NCBI GenBank assembly: GCA_039105265.1
Contig: JAPFFF010000004.1
Location: 248,001-312,000, forward strand
DNA: 64,000 nt
Origin: Tritrichomonas musculus
Taxonomy: Eukaryota > Parabasalia > Tritrichomonadida > Tritrichomonadidae
Direction: 5' to 3'
Under the pieces are notes generated by a model, which saw only the letters and a list, made by a program, of their open reading frames with translations, searched no databases and had not been told where the DNA came from. Made by a program: the position numbers and the translations under genes. Numbering within the stretch: the stretch's first letter is position 1; each line of letters starts with the position of its first letter. This document shows, piece by piece, positions 1-12,800 of this stretch.

Positions 1-181
1 TTTGAGAAATCTCACTTTAATCATTTCAATTGGAAGATTTGATTGAAATTGAATTTAATGAAGCAAAAATGTTTTGTTTACGAATGAATATTCTTGTCCA
101 GGCAATAAAAAAAGAGCAGGCAATAGTTACCAAATTTAGAATGTTTAAACAAATAAATTATAAAAAATAAATGAACTAAAA

Positions 182-2581
182 TTAGTCGTCTTTGAGTATT
201 CTTGACGGGAGACGCCGCTTTACATGCCTTGGAGCCCTCTTTGTGTAAATCTGCTCTGGAGTCAATTTAACTCTCTCCTCTGTCTCGTCATTGTCTTTGT
301 TCTTCAAGCTGAGGAAGCTCATTCCTTCTGGTGGAGGCTTTCCATACAAGAAGTACTCGAGGCGCGCCACTCTCACCTTGAATGACGCTGCTTCGTTCGA
401 GTCGCTTCCCTGCTGCGTGCTGCCGCTTGCTGTGGAAGATCCCTTTTGCTCCTCTTCTTCCTTCTTGGATTCTTCTGCTGATCCTCCAGGCGTGCCGAAA
501 AGCGCCCTTTGGAGGTTCAGCGCCATTCTCTGGATGGGACTCAGGCTGACATTCAAAATGTCTGAGGCAAGAACTTCTGGCTTTGTCGTTGTCGTCGTCG
601 TGGTTGTCATTGTGGTGGTAGTGGTCGTTGTTGTCGTCGTTGTTATCGTGGATGATTCTGTCTTTGATACTTTCTCCTCTTTGTGTGTGCTGAACTCATC
701 GTGGGTGATCGTGCGGCTCTTAACTACTTCGTTTTCTTTCTGTTGTCTTTCTCTCTCTTCTCTTTCTTGTCTTTCTCTCTCTTCTCTTTCTTGTCTTTCT
801 CTCTCTTCTCTTTCTTGTCTTTCCCTCTCTTCTCTTTCTTGTCTTTCTCTCTCTTCTCTTTCTTGTCTTTCCCTCTCTTCTCTTTCTTGTCTTTCTCTCT
901 CTTCTCTTTCTTGTCTTTCTCTCTCTTCTCTTTCTTGTCTTTCTCTCTCTTCTCTTTCTTGTCTTTCTCTCTCTTCTCTTTCTTGTCTTTCTCTCTCTTC
1001 TCTTTCTTGTCTTTCTCTCTCTTCTCTTTCTTGTCTTTCCCTCTCTTCTCTTTCTTTCCTCTCTTTTTCTTCTCTTTCTTTCCTCTCTTTTTCTTCTCTT
1101 TCTTTCCTCTCTTTTTCTTCTCTTTCTTGTTGCTCTTTCTCTTCTTTTTCTCTCTGTAACTTTTCTTCTCTTTCCTTTTGTTCTCTCTCTTCTTTCTCTT
1201 TCCTCTCTTTTTCTTTACGTTCTCTTTCTTCTTTTTCTCTCTGTAACTTTTCTTTTCTTTCTTTTTGTTCTTTCTCTTTCTTCTCTTTTTCTTTACGTTC
1301 TTTTTCTCTCTGTAATTTTTCTTCTTTTTCTTTTTTCTCTTTCTTTTCCTTTTCTTCTTTCTCTTTCTGTAGTTTTTCTTCTTTCTCTTTTTTCTCTTTC
1401 TTTTCCTTTTCTTCTTTCTCTTTCTGTAGTTTTTCCTTATGTAATTTTTCTTCTTTTTCTGATTTTGATTTTTTAGTTTTTTCATTTTCAACTTTATGAG
1501 TTAGATCAGCCTCCTTTGTATTCAAATGCTCGTTTTCGTTGTTATCTTCTATTGTAATTCCTCCTCTTTCAACGATTTGAGGATGATCGTCATCATCTTT
1601 GTGAGATTTTGTTATATGTTTTTGTTCGTGTTTCCTTGGTGAGGTTAAAACATGGGTTTCTGCCGTTAATTTTTGGGTCTTTCCCTTTTTAGATTTACTA
1701 TCTTTTTTATTTGATGTTTCTTTGCTTTTCTTATCATCGTTCTCTTTAACGCTTTTCCTTTCACTTTCTTTTATTAGGTTATTGAGATATTCTTCATCAT
1801 CAATTTTTCTGTATGACCTTTTAGTAATTTTCTTTGTAATAGGAGATTTATGGTTTCCTTCATTTTGATCATTAGCATTTGTAGTAACTGTTTCCTCCTT
1901 CGTTTCAAGCAAAGTATTTAGTATATCAATTGGAACTTTTTTAATCGTCTTTTTAATTGTTCGTTTCAAAATAATTTTCTTCCCATTTAAATACCTTGTA
2001 GTAGTTGATGTCTCAATCGTTGTGAAAGGAAGTACAATATCATTTGGTAGTGTTGGTGAAGTGCTATTTCTGTTTAAGGATTTTCGTTGGTCAGCATTAT
2101 GTGATAATTTAATTGGTGAACTATTTGCTACACTTAAATTTCTATGTGAAGAATCATCGTCGTTTGAATCAGTATCAATAGATTTTTTATGATTAATTTG
2201 TGGAGCGTTAATAGTTGCATGAAGATTAGTCTTTTTATTTATAATATTTGATGTTTTAGATTTACTTGGATAAGAGTTCACTGTAAATGTAGGTACTTTC
2301 GGGTCTGCTCGATTCAAAAATAATCTTAAGGCTTCAAATTGGAATTCTTCACAAAGTTGGGTCATTTGTTCTCGGTTTTCAGGCGTGATTTGCGGAAGTA
2401 TATTTGATTTGCATGCAGAAAGAAAAACACGGAACACATGTCTCTGAACGTTTGATTTAACATTATAAGATGTTGCTGATTTAAGTGCACCATGCGTTTG
2501 AAAAACTCCAAGCGGTTTTGATAATACTTCTTTATCTGCAACAAATGTCGTTGATCCAAGATGTAGAGATATTTTTTGCAT
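182..2581 (-). CDS. BTB-like N-terminus plus long charged coiled-coil protein
   Basis: 799-codon intronless ORF. Residues 1-95 (LHLGSTTFVADKEVLSKPLG..., ending in a leucine-rich helix with LCEEFQFEALRLFLN) resemble the BTB-like N-terminal module found on many trichomonad proteins. Residues about 100-350 are polar, Ser/Asn/Lys-rich and probably disordered. Residues about 350-640 are almost only Glu, Lys, Arg and Gln and should form a long single helix or coiled coil; the last part is a perfect 8-residue array (ERQEREER). A Thr-only tract of about 25 residues follows, then a basic C-terminus (about 690-799) with two helical pieces (SPIQRMALNLQRALFG and RVARLEYFLYGKPPP). The ATG at 2581 is used because the BTB-like fold starts directly after it and the upstream DNA is AT-rich with stops. 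Function unknown; a scaffold or cytoskeletal role is inference. BTB-like assignment is moderate; the coding call is strong. Confidence 0.8.
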   Translation of the reverse strand: MQKISLHLGSTTFVADKEVLSKPLGVFQTHGALKSATSYNVKSNVQRHVFRVFLSACKSNILPQITPENREQMTQLCEEFQFEALRLFLNRADPKVPTFTVNSYPSKSKTSNIINKKTNLHATINAPQINHKKSIDTDSNDDDSSHRNLSVANSSPIKLSHNADQRKSLNRNSTSPTLPNDIVLPFTTIETSTTTRYLNGKKIILKRTIKKTIKKVPIDILNTLLETKEETVTTNANDQNEGNHKSPITKKITKRSYRKIDDEEYLNNLIKESERKSVKENDDKKSKETSNKKDSKSKKGKTQKLTAETHVLTSPRKHEQKHITKSHKDDDDHPQIVERGGITIEDNNENEHLNTKEADLTHKVENEKTKKSKSEKEEKLHKEKLQKEKEEKEKKEKKEKEEKLQKEKEEKEKKEKKEKEEKLQREKERKEKEKKEKEQKERKEKLQREKEERERKEKERKEKEEREQKEREEKLQREKEEKEQQEREEKERKEREEKERKEREEKERKEREERERQEREERERQEREERERQEREERERQEREERERQEREERERQEREERERQEREERERQEREERERQEREERERQEREERERQEREERERQEREERERQQKENEVVKSRTITHDEFSTHKEEKVSKTESSTITTTTTTTTTTTMTTTTTTTTKPEVLASDILNVSLSPIQRMALNLQRALFGTPGGSAEESKKEEEEQKGSSTASGSTQQGSDSNEAASFKVRVARLEYFLYGKPPPEGMSFLSLKNKDNDETEERVKLTPEQIYTKRAPRHVKRRLPSRILKDD
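580..655 (-). repeat. poly-threonine coding tract
   Basis: A run of Thr codons on the minus strand (ACN, all four third bases used, one Met interruption) encodes about 25 residues. Mixed codons suggest selection on the protein tract rather than a fresh triplet expansion. Confidence 0.8.
740..1050 (-). repeat. 24-bp coding minisatellite (ERQEREER array)
   Basis: About 12 consecutive 24-bp units, nearly identical in DNA, encode the octapeptide ERQEREER on the minus strand. The only common change is a synonymous T/C in the ctttctctc/ctttccctc segment. Less regular RKEREEKE and KEKEEKEKK units continue to about 1440. DNA-level identity shows recent expansion by slippage or unequal exchange. Confidence 0.9.
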
Positions 2582-3857
2582 TTTGATTTATATAATTCTA
2601 AAATATAATTGAATGAAAAAGATAATTAGAATTCAAAAATTTAAAAAAAAAAAAAAATTGGAACGATATGGAGATGATGTAATTCGTTTGAATTTGATAA
2701 ATTTTCCTATTCAAATTTTTATTAGGAGGTAAATAAATGTGTTGATTTTTGGCCAATCCATAAAATAAAGCTATTTTTTTATAAGTTTGTCATCATATGT
2801 GTTTGTAACACACTTTATGTTTTTGCCTGTTTTGTCTTTTAAATATTTGATTTCTTTTGATATCTGTCGACTCAATTTAATAATTATTCAAAAAAAAAAA
2901 AATAATTTAATAAATTTTTAAATTGTCTTTTAATTTTGAATTAAATTTTGTTAAAATTATTTTTTTATATAAATAATCAATTCAAATTCAAACAGTATTT
3001 TATTACAGATTTTGTTTGATTTATCTGCAGTCATTGTAAATTCCGTAATATTCAGTTGATTCTGAATGTATAGCATTCAATGAAATTACCGTCTCCATCA
3101 AATTTGTAAAATATCTGGCGTTTATTTATTAGATTACTTGAAGTGGTTTTTCATTATTCATAGAATTAAAAAGTGGTTATGTTTGAATATTATAAAATTG
3201 TTTAGCATGTTATTATATCAAACAATTCAAATGATAAAACGTATAAAAGATAAATTAATTCATTTGAGAAATAATTATTCATATTTTCAAATCTTATTTT
3301 ATTATAAATATGCTTAAAAGACAGAAATTCTTTTGTTTTATATAAATAAAAGAATTTCTTATAATTATATAAAATATTATATTTTTAAAACTAATCATCA
3401 TAGTAAAGGAATCCTTAGTAAAATAGAACAAATCTCATATTATTATATAAAAGCATATAATTCATCTTACATAAAATCTAGATATAAAAAAGCATATGAT
3501 TTAATTATGAATTCTAATGAATTGGAACATATATAAATATTATATTGTTTTAAAAAAAAAAAAAGAAATGAAAAGAAATGATAAGGATGGAAAATTTGAA
3601 TTGGAAATACTTAATGCAAAAATAATCTTTCATGATAATGTATGACGATTAAAATGAATTGAAAAAAACTATAAAAGTATTCAAAAAAAATTTTAAGTAA
3701 AAATTTATTATTAAAAAAATTAAATTGATAAAAGTGAGTAGGAATTAAAAAGATTATGTTAGAATAAAACAATCAGAGTAAAGAAAATAATAACCAAACT
3801 CACTTTTTCAATAATCGTATTAAATTAAAATAAAATAAAAAAAGTTATTCATTTCTC
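2582..3857. other. AT-rich intergenic spacer
   Basis: Spacer between two minus-strand genes: upstream of the BTB-like gene and downstream of the SHIPPO gene. It holds A/T homopolymers (about 2642-2656, 2890-2900, 3550-3562). A 67-codon plus-strand frame at 3333-3536 is Ile/Tyr/Lys-rich, as expected from random AT-rich DNA, and has no recognisable domain. No RNA gene or promoter motif was recognised. Confidence 0.6.
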
Positions 3858-6800
3858 TTAAGTGTAAGAGAAAGATAAAGAAGGCTTTGAACGAAGAGAG
3901 TAGCGAGGTCCTCCTAACGTTGATCCTAAGTTTCTATACTCGCCAGTGCTATCTCTCTTTGGAGTTCTAGATTTTTCACCAATTTTGATCTTCGGTGAGC
4001 CTTTCGTTGTCGATCCAGTTGAAGGGCTGTAGGCGCCTGGCCCTGGTGTTGAAAGTGCTGAGATTGACTTTCTTGTAGATCCTCCGCCAGAGCTATGAAT
4101 AGTTGATGCTTTGGCATCTGATCCGAAAGGCTTGTCTTTGTAATAGGTGCCTGGCGCAGGTACGTCGTTTCCATACTTCTTCGACTTTCGTGGGGAAATC
4201 TTGCTCTTTCGACCCTCTGAACCGAAAGGCGGAGGAGTGTATTCGGGTCCATTTTGGGACACTGAACGTGCCTTCTCTGGTACTTTAGAACGGATTGTGT
4301 AAGCTGGTGCTCCGCTGCTGAATGGAAGACGAGTATCATAAAGTGGCGCGTCATTCACTTCTTGCTTCTGGCTCGTCTTGCTGCGAATCTTGATGGGAGG
4401 AACATCTTGGATGGGAGATTGAAGCTTGTCCATGTAAGTGCCTGGACCTGGGTTGTTGTTAGATGAAGGAGTCTTGGTCTTGTTAAGAATGACTCCTTTG
4501 TTGTGATCCGCTTTAAATACACGAGTTTCGTCATACGTGCCGGGCGCTGGAACATTGTCCTGTGAAAGTGGATTCGTTTTCTGACCAATTGTGATGCCGC
4601 GCGATGAATTTCCAATGTTTTGGAGACTGGAGTTGTAGTTGGCTGGTCCTGGAGTGTCTTTGTTGACATTGTATGGTGTCCTGTCGCTTGTGCCGTGCAT
4701 AGTGCTGCCTTGTTGGTCGGAGCCGAATGGTTTGCTTGGATCATATGTGCCGGGCGCTGGAACATCGTCTTGCGATAGTGGCTTCGTCTTGTTGCCAATC
4801 GTGATACGTGGTGATGTATTTCCAATGTTTTGGAGACTGGAGTTGTAGTTGGCTGGTCCTGGAGTGTCTTTGTTGACATTGTATGGTGTCCTGTCGCTTG
4901 TGCCATGCATAGTGCTGCCTTGTCGATCAGAGCCAAATGGTTTGCTTGGATCATATGTGCCAGGCGCTGGAACATCATCTTGCGACAATGGATTTGTCTT
5001 GTTACCAATTGTAATTCGTGGTGATGTATTTCCAATGTTTTTGATGCTGGAATTATAGTTGGCTGGACCTGGCGAGTCCTTGTTGACATTGTATGGTGTC
5101 CTGTCACTTGTGCCATGCATAGTGCTGCCTTGTTGGTCAGAGCCGAATGGTTTGCTTGGATCATATGTGCCTGGCGCTGGAACATCGTCTTGCGATAGTG
5201 GCTTCGTCTTGTTACCAATTGTAATTCGTGGTGATGTATTTCCAATGTTTTGGAGGCTGGAATTATCATAGTTGGCTGGTCCAGGAGTGTCTTTGTTGAC
5301 ATCATATGGTGTACGATCGCTTGTGCCATGCATCGTACTTCCTTTATTGTCAGAGCCAAATGGTTTGCTTGGATCATATGTGCCTGGCGCTGGAACATCG
5401 TCTTGTGATAGTGGCTTGGTCTTGTTACCAATTGTAATTCGTGGTGATGTATTTCCAATGTTTTGGAGATTGGAGTTGTAGTTGCCTGGTCCAGGAGTGT
5501 CTTTGTTGACATCATATGGTGTACGATCGCTTGTGCCATGCATAGTGCTGCCTTGTTGATCGGAGCCAAATGGTCGACTTGGATCATATGTGCCGGGCGC
5601 TGGAACATCGTCTTGTGCAAGAGGACTAAGTTTGTTGCCAATAGTGTAGCGTGGACTTGTGGTGCCCATCTCATTTGGATTGGCGTTGTAGTTGCCTGGA
5701 CCTGGCGAGTCTTTGTTGACATCATATGGTGTCCTGTCGCTTGTGCCATGCATAGTGCTGCCTTGTTGATCGGAGCCAAATGGTTTGCTTGGATCATATG
5801 TGCCGGGCGCTGGAACATCGTCTTGTGCAAGAGGACTAAGTTTGTTGCCAATTGTATAACGTGGACTTGTGGTGCCCATCTCATTTGGATTGGCGTTGTA
5901 GTTGCCTGGACCTGGCGAGTCTTTGTTGACATCATATGGTGTACGATCGCTTGTGCCATGCATAGTGCTGCCTTGTTGATCGGAGCCAAATGGTCGACTT
6001 GGATCATATGTGCCGGGCGCTGGAACATCGTCTTGTGCAAGAGGACTAAGTTTGTTGCCAATTGTATAACGTGGACTTGTGGTGCCCATCTCATTTGGAT
6101 TGGCGTTGTAGTTGCCTGGACCTGGCGAGTCTTTGTTGACATCATATGGTGTACGATCGCTTGTGCCATGCATAGTGCTGCCTTGTTGATCGGAGCCAAA
6201 TGGTTTGCTTGGATCATATGTGCCGGGCGCTGGAACATCGTCTTGTGCAAGAGGACTAAGTTTGTTGCCAATTGTATAACGTGGACTTGTGGTGCCCATC
6301 TCATTTGGATTGGCGTTGTAGTTGCCTGGACCTGGCGAGTCTTTGTTGACATCATATGGTGTACGATCGCTTGTGCCATGCATAGTGCTGCCTTGTTGAT
6401 CGGAGCCAAATGGTTTGCTTGGATCATATGTGCCGGGCGCTGGAACATCGTCTTGTGCAAGAGGACTAAGTTTGTTGCCAATTGTATAACGTGGACTTGT
6501 GGTGCCCATCTCATTTGGATTGGCGTTGTAGTTGCCTGGACCTGGCGAGTCCTTATTAACATCATATGGTGTCCTGTCACTTGTGCCATGCATAGTGCTG
6601 CCTTGTTGATCGGAGCCAAATGGTTTGCTTGGATCATATGTGCCGGGCGCTGGAACATCGTCTTGTGCAAGAGGACTAAGTTTGTTGCCAATTGTATAAC
6701 GTGGACTTGTGGTGCCCATCTCATTTGGATTGGCGTTGTAGTTGCCTGGACCTGGCGAGTCTTTGTTGACATCATATGGTGTACGATCGCTTGTGCCATG

Positions 6801-9800
6801 CATAGTGCTGCCTTGTTGATCGGAGCCAAATGGTCGACTTGGATCATATGTGCCGGGCGCTGGAACATCGTCTTGTGCAAGAGGACTAAGTTTGTTGCCA
6901 ATAGTGTAGCGTGGACTTGTGGTGCCCATCTCATTTGGATTGGCGTTGTAGTTGCCTGGACCTGGCGAGTCTTTGTTGACATCATATGGTGTACGATCGC
7001 TTGTGCCATGCATAGTGCTGCCTTGTTGATCGGAGCCAAATGGTCGACTTGGATCATATGTGCCGGGCGCTGGAACATCGTCTTGTGCAAGAGGACTAAG
7101 TTTGTTGCCAATAGTGTAGCGTGGACTTGTGGTGCCCATCTCATTTGGATTGGCGTTGTAGTTGCCTGGACCTGGCGAGTCTTTGTTGACATCATATGGT
7201 GTCCTGTCGCTTGTGCCATGCATAGTGCTGCCTTGTTGATCGGAGCCAAATGGTTTGCTTGGATCATATGTGCCGGGCGCTGGAACATCGTCTTGTGATA
7301 ATGGATTTAATTTGTTGCCAATAGTGTAGCGTGGACTTGTGGTGCCCATCTCATTTGGATTGGCGTTGTAGTTGCCTGGACCTGGCGAGTCTTTGTTGAC
7401 ATCATATGGTGTACGATCGCTTGTGCCATGCATAGTGCTGCCTTGTTGATCGGAGCCAAATGGTCGACTTGGATCATATGTGCCGGGCGCTGGAACATCG
7501 TCTTGTGATAATGGATTTAATTTGTTGCCAATAGTGTAGCGTGGACTTGTGGTGCCCATCTCATTTGGATTGGCGTTGTAGTTGCCTGGACCTGGCGAGT
7601 CTTTGTTGACATCATATGGTGTACGATCGCTTGTGCCATGCATAGTGCTGCCTTGTTGATCGGAGCCAAATGGTCGACTTGGATCATATGTGCCGGGCGC
7701 TGGAACATCGTCTTGTGCAAGAGGACTAAGTTTGTTGCCAATTGTATAACGTGGACTTGTGGTGCCCATCTCATTTGGATTGGCGTTGTAGTTGCCTGGA
7801 CCTGGCGAGTCTTTGTTGACATCATATGGTGTACGATCGCTTGTGCCATGCATAGTGCTGCCTTGTTGATCGGAGCCAAATGGTTTGCTTGGATCATATG
7901 TGCCGGGCGCTGGAACATCGTCTTGTGCAAGAGGACTAAGTTTGTTGCCAATAGTGTAGCGTGGACTTGTGGTGCCCATCTCATTTGGATTGGCGTTGTA
8001 GTTGCCTGGACCTGGCGAGTCTTTGTTGACATCATATGGTGTACGATCGCTTGTGCCATGCATAGTGCTGCCTTGTTGATCGGAGCCAAATGGTCGACTT
8101 GGATCATATGTGCCGGGCGCTGGAACATCGTCTTGTGATAATGGATTTAATTTGTTGCCAATAGTGTAGCGTGGACTTGTGGTGCCCATCTCATTTGGAT
8201 TGGCGTTGTAGTTGCCTGGACCTGGCGAGTCTTTGTTGACATCATATGGTGTACGATCGCTTGTGCCATGCATAGTGCTGCCTTGTTGATCGGAGCCAAA
8301 TGGTCGACTTGGATCATATGTGCCGGGCGCTGGAACATCGTCTTGTGCAAGAGGACTAAGTTTGTTGCCAATAGTGTAGCGTGGACTTGTGGTGCCCATC
8401 TCATTTGGATTGGCGTTGTAGTTGCCTGGACCTGGCGAGTCTTTGTTGACATCATATGGTGTCCTGTCGCTTGTGCCATGCATAGTGCTGCCTTGTTGAT
8501 CGGAGCCAAATGGTCGACTTGGATCATATGTGCCGGGCGCTGGAACATCGTCTTGTGCAAGAGGACTAAGTTTGTTGCCAATAGTGTAGCGTGGACTTGT
8601 GGTGCCCATCTCATTTGGATTGGCGTTGTAGTTGCCTGGACCTGGCGAGTCTTTGTTGACATCATATGGTGTACGATCGCTTGTGCCATGCATAGTGCTG
8701 CCTTGTTGATCGGAGCCAAATGGTTTGCTTGGATCATATGTGCCGGGCGCTGGAACATCGTCTTGTGCAAGAGGACTAAGCTTGTTGCCAATTGTATAAC
8801 GTGGACTTGTGGTGCCCATCTCATTTGGATTGGCGTTGTAGTTGCCTGGACCTGGCGAGTCTTTGTTGACATCATATGGTGTCCTGTCGCTTGTGCCATG
8901 CATAGTGCTGCCTTGTTGATCGGAGCCAAATGGTCGACTTGGATCATATGTGCCGGGCGCTGGAACATCGTCTTGTGCAAGAGGACTAAGCTTGTTGCCA
9001 ATTGTATAACGTGGACTTGTGGTGCCCATCTCATTTGGATTGGCGTTGTAGTTGCCTGGACCTGGCGAGTCCTTATTAACATCATATGGTGTCCTGTCAC
9101 TTGTGCCATGCATAGTGCTGCCTTGTTGATCGGAGCCAAATGGTTTGCTTGGATCATATGTGCCGGGCGCTGGAACATCGTCTTGTGCAAGAGGACTAAG
9201 TTTGTTGCCAATTGTATAACGTGGACTTGTGGTGCCCATCTCATTTGGATTGGCGTTGTAGTTGCCTGGACCTGGCGAGTCTTTGTTGACATCATATGGT
9301 GTACGATCGCTTGTGCCATGCATAGTGCTGCCTTGTTGATCGGAGCCAAATGGTCGACTTGGATCATATGTGCCGGGCGCTGGAACATCGTCTTGTGCAA
9401 GAGGACTAAGTTTGTTGCCAATTGTATAACGTGGACTTGTGGTGCCCATCTCATTTGGATTGGCGTTGTAGTTGCCTGGACCTGGCGAGTCTTTGTTGAC
9501 ATCATATGGTGTACGATCGCTTGTGCCATGCATAGTGCTGCCTTGTTGATCGGAGCCAAATGGTTTGCTTGGATCATATGTGCCGGGCGCTGGAACATCG
9601 TCTTGTGCAAGAGGACTAAGTTTGTTGCCAATTGTATAACGTGGACTTGTGGTGCCCATCTCATTTGGATTGGAGTTGTAGTTGCCTGGACCTGGCGAGT
9701 CCTTATTAACATCATATGGTGTCCTGTCACTTGTGCCATGCATAGTGCTGCCTTGTTGATCGGAGCCAAATGGTTTGCTTGGATCATATGTGCCGGGCGC

Positions 9801-12800
9801 TGGAACATCGTCTTGTGCAAGAGGACTAAGTTTGTTGCCAATTGTATAACGTGGACTTGTGGTGCCCATCTCATTTGGATTGGCGTTGTAGTTGCCTGGA
9901 CCTGGCGAGTCTTTGTTGACATCATATGGTGTACGATCGCTTGTGCCATGCATAGTGCTGCCTTGTTGATCGGAGCCAAATGGTCGACTTGGATCATATG
10001 TGCCGGGCGCTGGAACATCGTCTTGTGATAATGGATTTAATTTGTTGCCAATAGTGTAGCGTGGACTTGTGGTGCCCATCTCATTTGGATTGGCGTTGTA
10101 GTTGCCTGGACCTGGCGAGTCTTTGTTGACATCATATGGTGTACGATCGCTTGTGCCATGCATAGTGCTGCCTTGTTGATCGGAGCCAAATGGTCGACTT
10201 GGATCATATGTGCCGGGCGCTGGAACATCGTCTTGTGCAAGAGGACTAAGTTTGTTGCCAATAGTGTAGCGTGGACTTGTGGTGCCCATCTCATTTGGAT
10301 TGGCGTTGTAGTTGCCTGGACCTGGCGAGTCTTTGTTGACATCATATGGTGTACGATCGCTTGTGCCATGCATAGTGCTGCCTTGTTGATCGGAGCCAAA
10401 TGGTCGACTTGGATCATATGTGCCGGGCGCTGGAACATCGTCTTGTGATAATGGATTTAATTTGTTGCCAATAGTGTAGCGTGGACTTGTGGTGCCCATC
10501 TCATTTGGATTGGCGTTGTAGTTGCCTGGACCTGGCGAGTCTTTGTTGACATCATATGGTGTACGATCGCTTGTGCCATGCATAGTGCTGCCTTGTTGAT
10601 CGGAGCCAAATGGTCGACTTGGATCATATGTGCCGGGCGCTGGAACATCGTCTTGTGATAATGGATTTAATTTGTTGCCAATAGTGTAGCGTGGACTTGT
10701 GGTGCCCATCTCATTTGGATTGGCGTTGTAGTTGCCTGGACCTGGCGAGTCTTTGTTGACATCATATGGTGTCCTGTCGCTTGTGCCATGCATAGTGCTG
10801 CCTTGTTGATCGGAGCCAAATGGTCGACTTGGATCATATGTGCCGGGCGCTGGAACATCGTCTTGTGCAAGAGGACTAAGTTTGTTGCCAATAGTGTAGC
10901 GTGGACTTGTGGTGCCCATCTCATTTGGATTGGCGTTGTAGTTGCCTGGACCTGGCGAGTCTTTGTTGACATCATATGGTGTACGATCGCTTGTGCCATG
11001 CATAGTGCTGCCTTGTTGATCGGAGCCAAATGGTTTGCTTGGATCATATGTGCCGGGCGCTGGAACATCGTCTTGTGATAATGGATTTAATTTGTTGCCA
11101 ATAGTGTAGCGTGGACTTGTGGTGCCCATCTCATTTGGATTGGCGTTGTAGTTGCCTGGACCTGGCGAGTCTTTGTTGACATCATATGGTGTACGATCGC
11201 TTGTGCCATGCATAGTGCTGCCTTGTTGATCGGAGCCAAATGGTCGACTTGGATCATATGTGCCGGGCGCTGGAACATCGTCTTGTGATAATGGATTTAA
11301 TTTGTTGCCAATAGTGTAGCGTGGACTTGTGGTGCCCATCTCATTTGGATTGGCGTTGTAGTTGCCTGGACCTGGCGAGTCTTTGTTGACATCATATGGT
11401 GTACGATCGCTTGTGCCATGCATAGTGCTGCCTTGTTGATCGGAGCCAAATGGTTTGCTTGGATCATATGTGCCGGGCGCTGGAACATCGTCTTGTGCAA
11501 GAGGACTAAGTTTGTTGCCAATAGTGTAGCGTGGACTTGTGGTGCCCATCTCATTTGGATTGGCGTTGTAGTTGCCTGGACCTGGCGAGTCTTTGTTGAC
11601 ATCATATGGTGTACGATCGCTTGTGCCATGCATAGTGCTGCCTTGTTGATCGGAGCCAAATGGTCGACTTGGATCATATGTGCCGGGCGCTGGAACATCG
11701 TCTTGTGCAAGAGGACTAAGTTTGTTGCCAATAGTGTAGCGTGGACTTGTGGTGCCCATCTCATTTGGATTGGCGTTGTAGTTGCCTGGACCTGGCGAGT
11801 CTTTGTTGACATCATATGGTGTCCTGTCGCTTGTGCCATGCATAGTGCTGCCTTGTTGATCGGAGCCAAATGGTCGACTTGGATCATATGTGCCGGGCGC
11901 TGGAACATCGTCTTGTGCAAGAGGACTAAGTTTGTTGCCAATAGTGTAGCGTGGACTTGTGGTGCCCATCTCATTTGGATTGGCGTTGTAGTTGCCTGGA
12001 CCTGGCGAGTCTTTGTTGACATCATATGGTGTACGATCGCTTGTGCCATGCATAGTGCTGCCTTGTTGATCGGAGCCAAATGGTTTGCTTGGATCATATG
12101 TGCCGGGCGCTGGAACATCGTCTTGTGCAAGAGGACTAAGCTTGTTGCCAATTGTATAACGTGGACTTGTGGTGCCCATCTCATTTGGATTGGCGTTGTA
12201 GTTGCCTGGACCTGGCGAGTCTTTGTTGACATCATATGGTGTCCTGTCGCTTGTGCCATGCATAGTGCTGCCTTGTTGATCGGAGCCAAATGGTCGACTT
12301 GGATCATATGTGCCGGGCGCTGGAACATCGTCTTGTGCAAGAGGACTAAGTTTGTTGCCAATTGTATAACGTGGACTTGTGGTGCCCATCTCATTTGGAT
12401 TGGCGTTGTAGTTGCCTGGACCTGGCGAGTCTTTGTTGACATCATATGGTGTCCTGTCGCTTGTGCCATGCATAGTGCTGCCTTGTTGATCGGAGCCAAA
12501 TGGTCGACTTGGATCATATGTGCCGGGCGCTGGAACATCGTCTTGTGCAAGAGGACTAAGTTTGTTGCCAATTGTATAACGTGGACTTGTGGTGCCCATC
12601 TCATTTGGATTGGCGTTGTAGTTGCCTGGACCTGGCGAGTCTTTGTTGACATCATATGGTGTCCTGTCGCTTGTGCCATGCATAGTGCTGCCTTGTTGAT
12701 CGGAGCCAAATGGTCGACTTGGATCATATGTGCCGGGCGCTGGAACATCGTCTTGTGCAAGAGGACTAAGTTTGTTGCCAATAGTGTAGCGTGGACTTGT

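Noticed and set aside
291-1499. Plus-strand ORFs of 402 and 158 codons, and a 255-codon minus frame
   Set aside because: They are Ser/Leu/Phe- or Lys/Arg-only shadows of the Glu/Arg repeat of the BTB-like gene; no independent sequence features.
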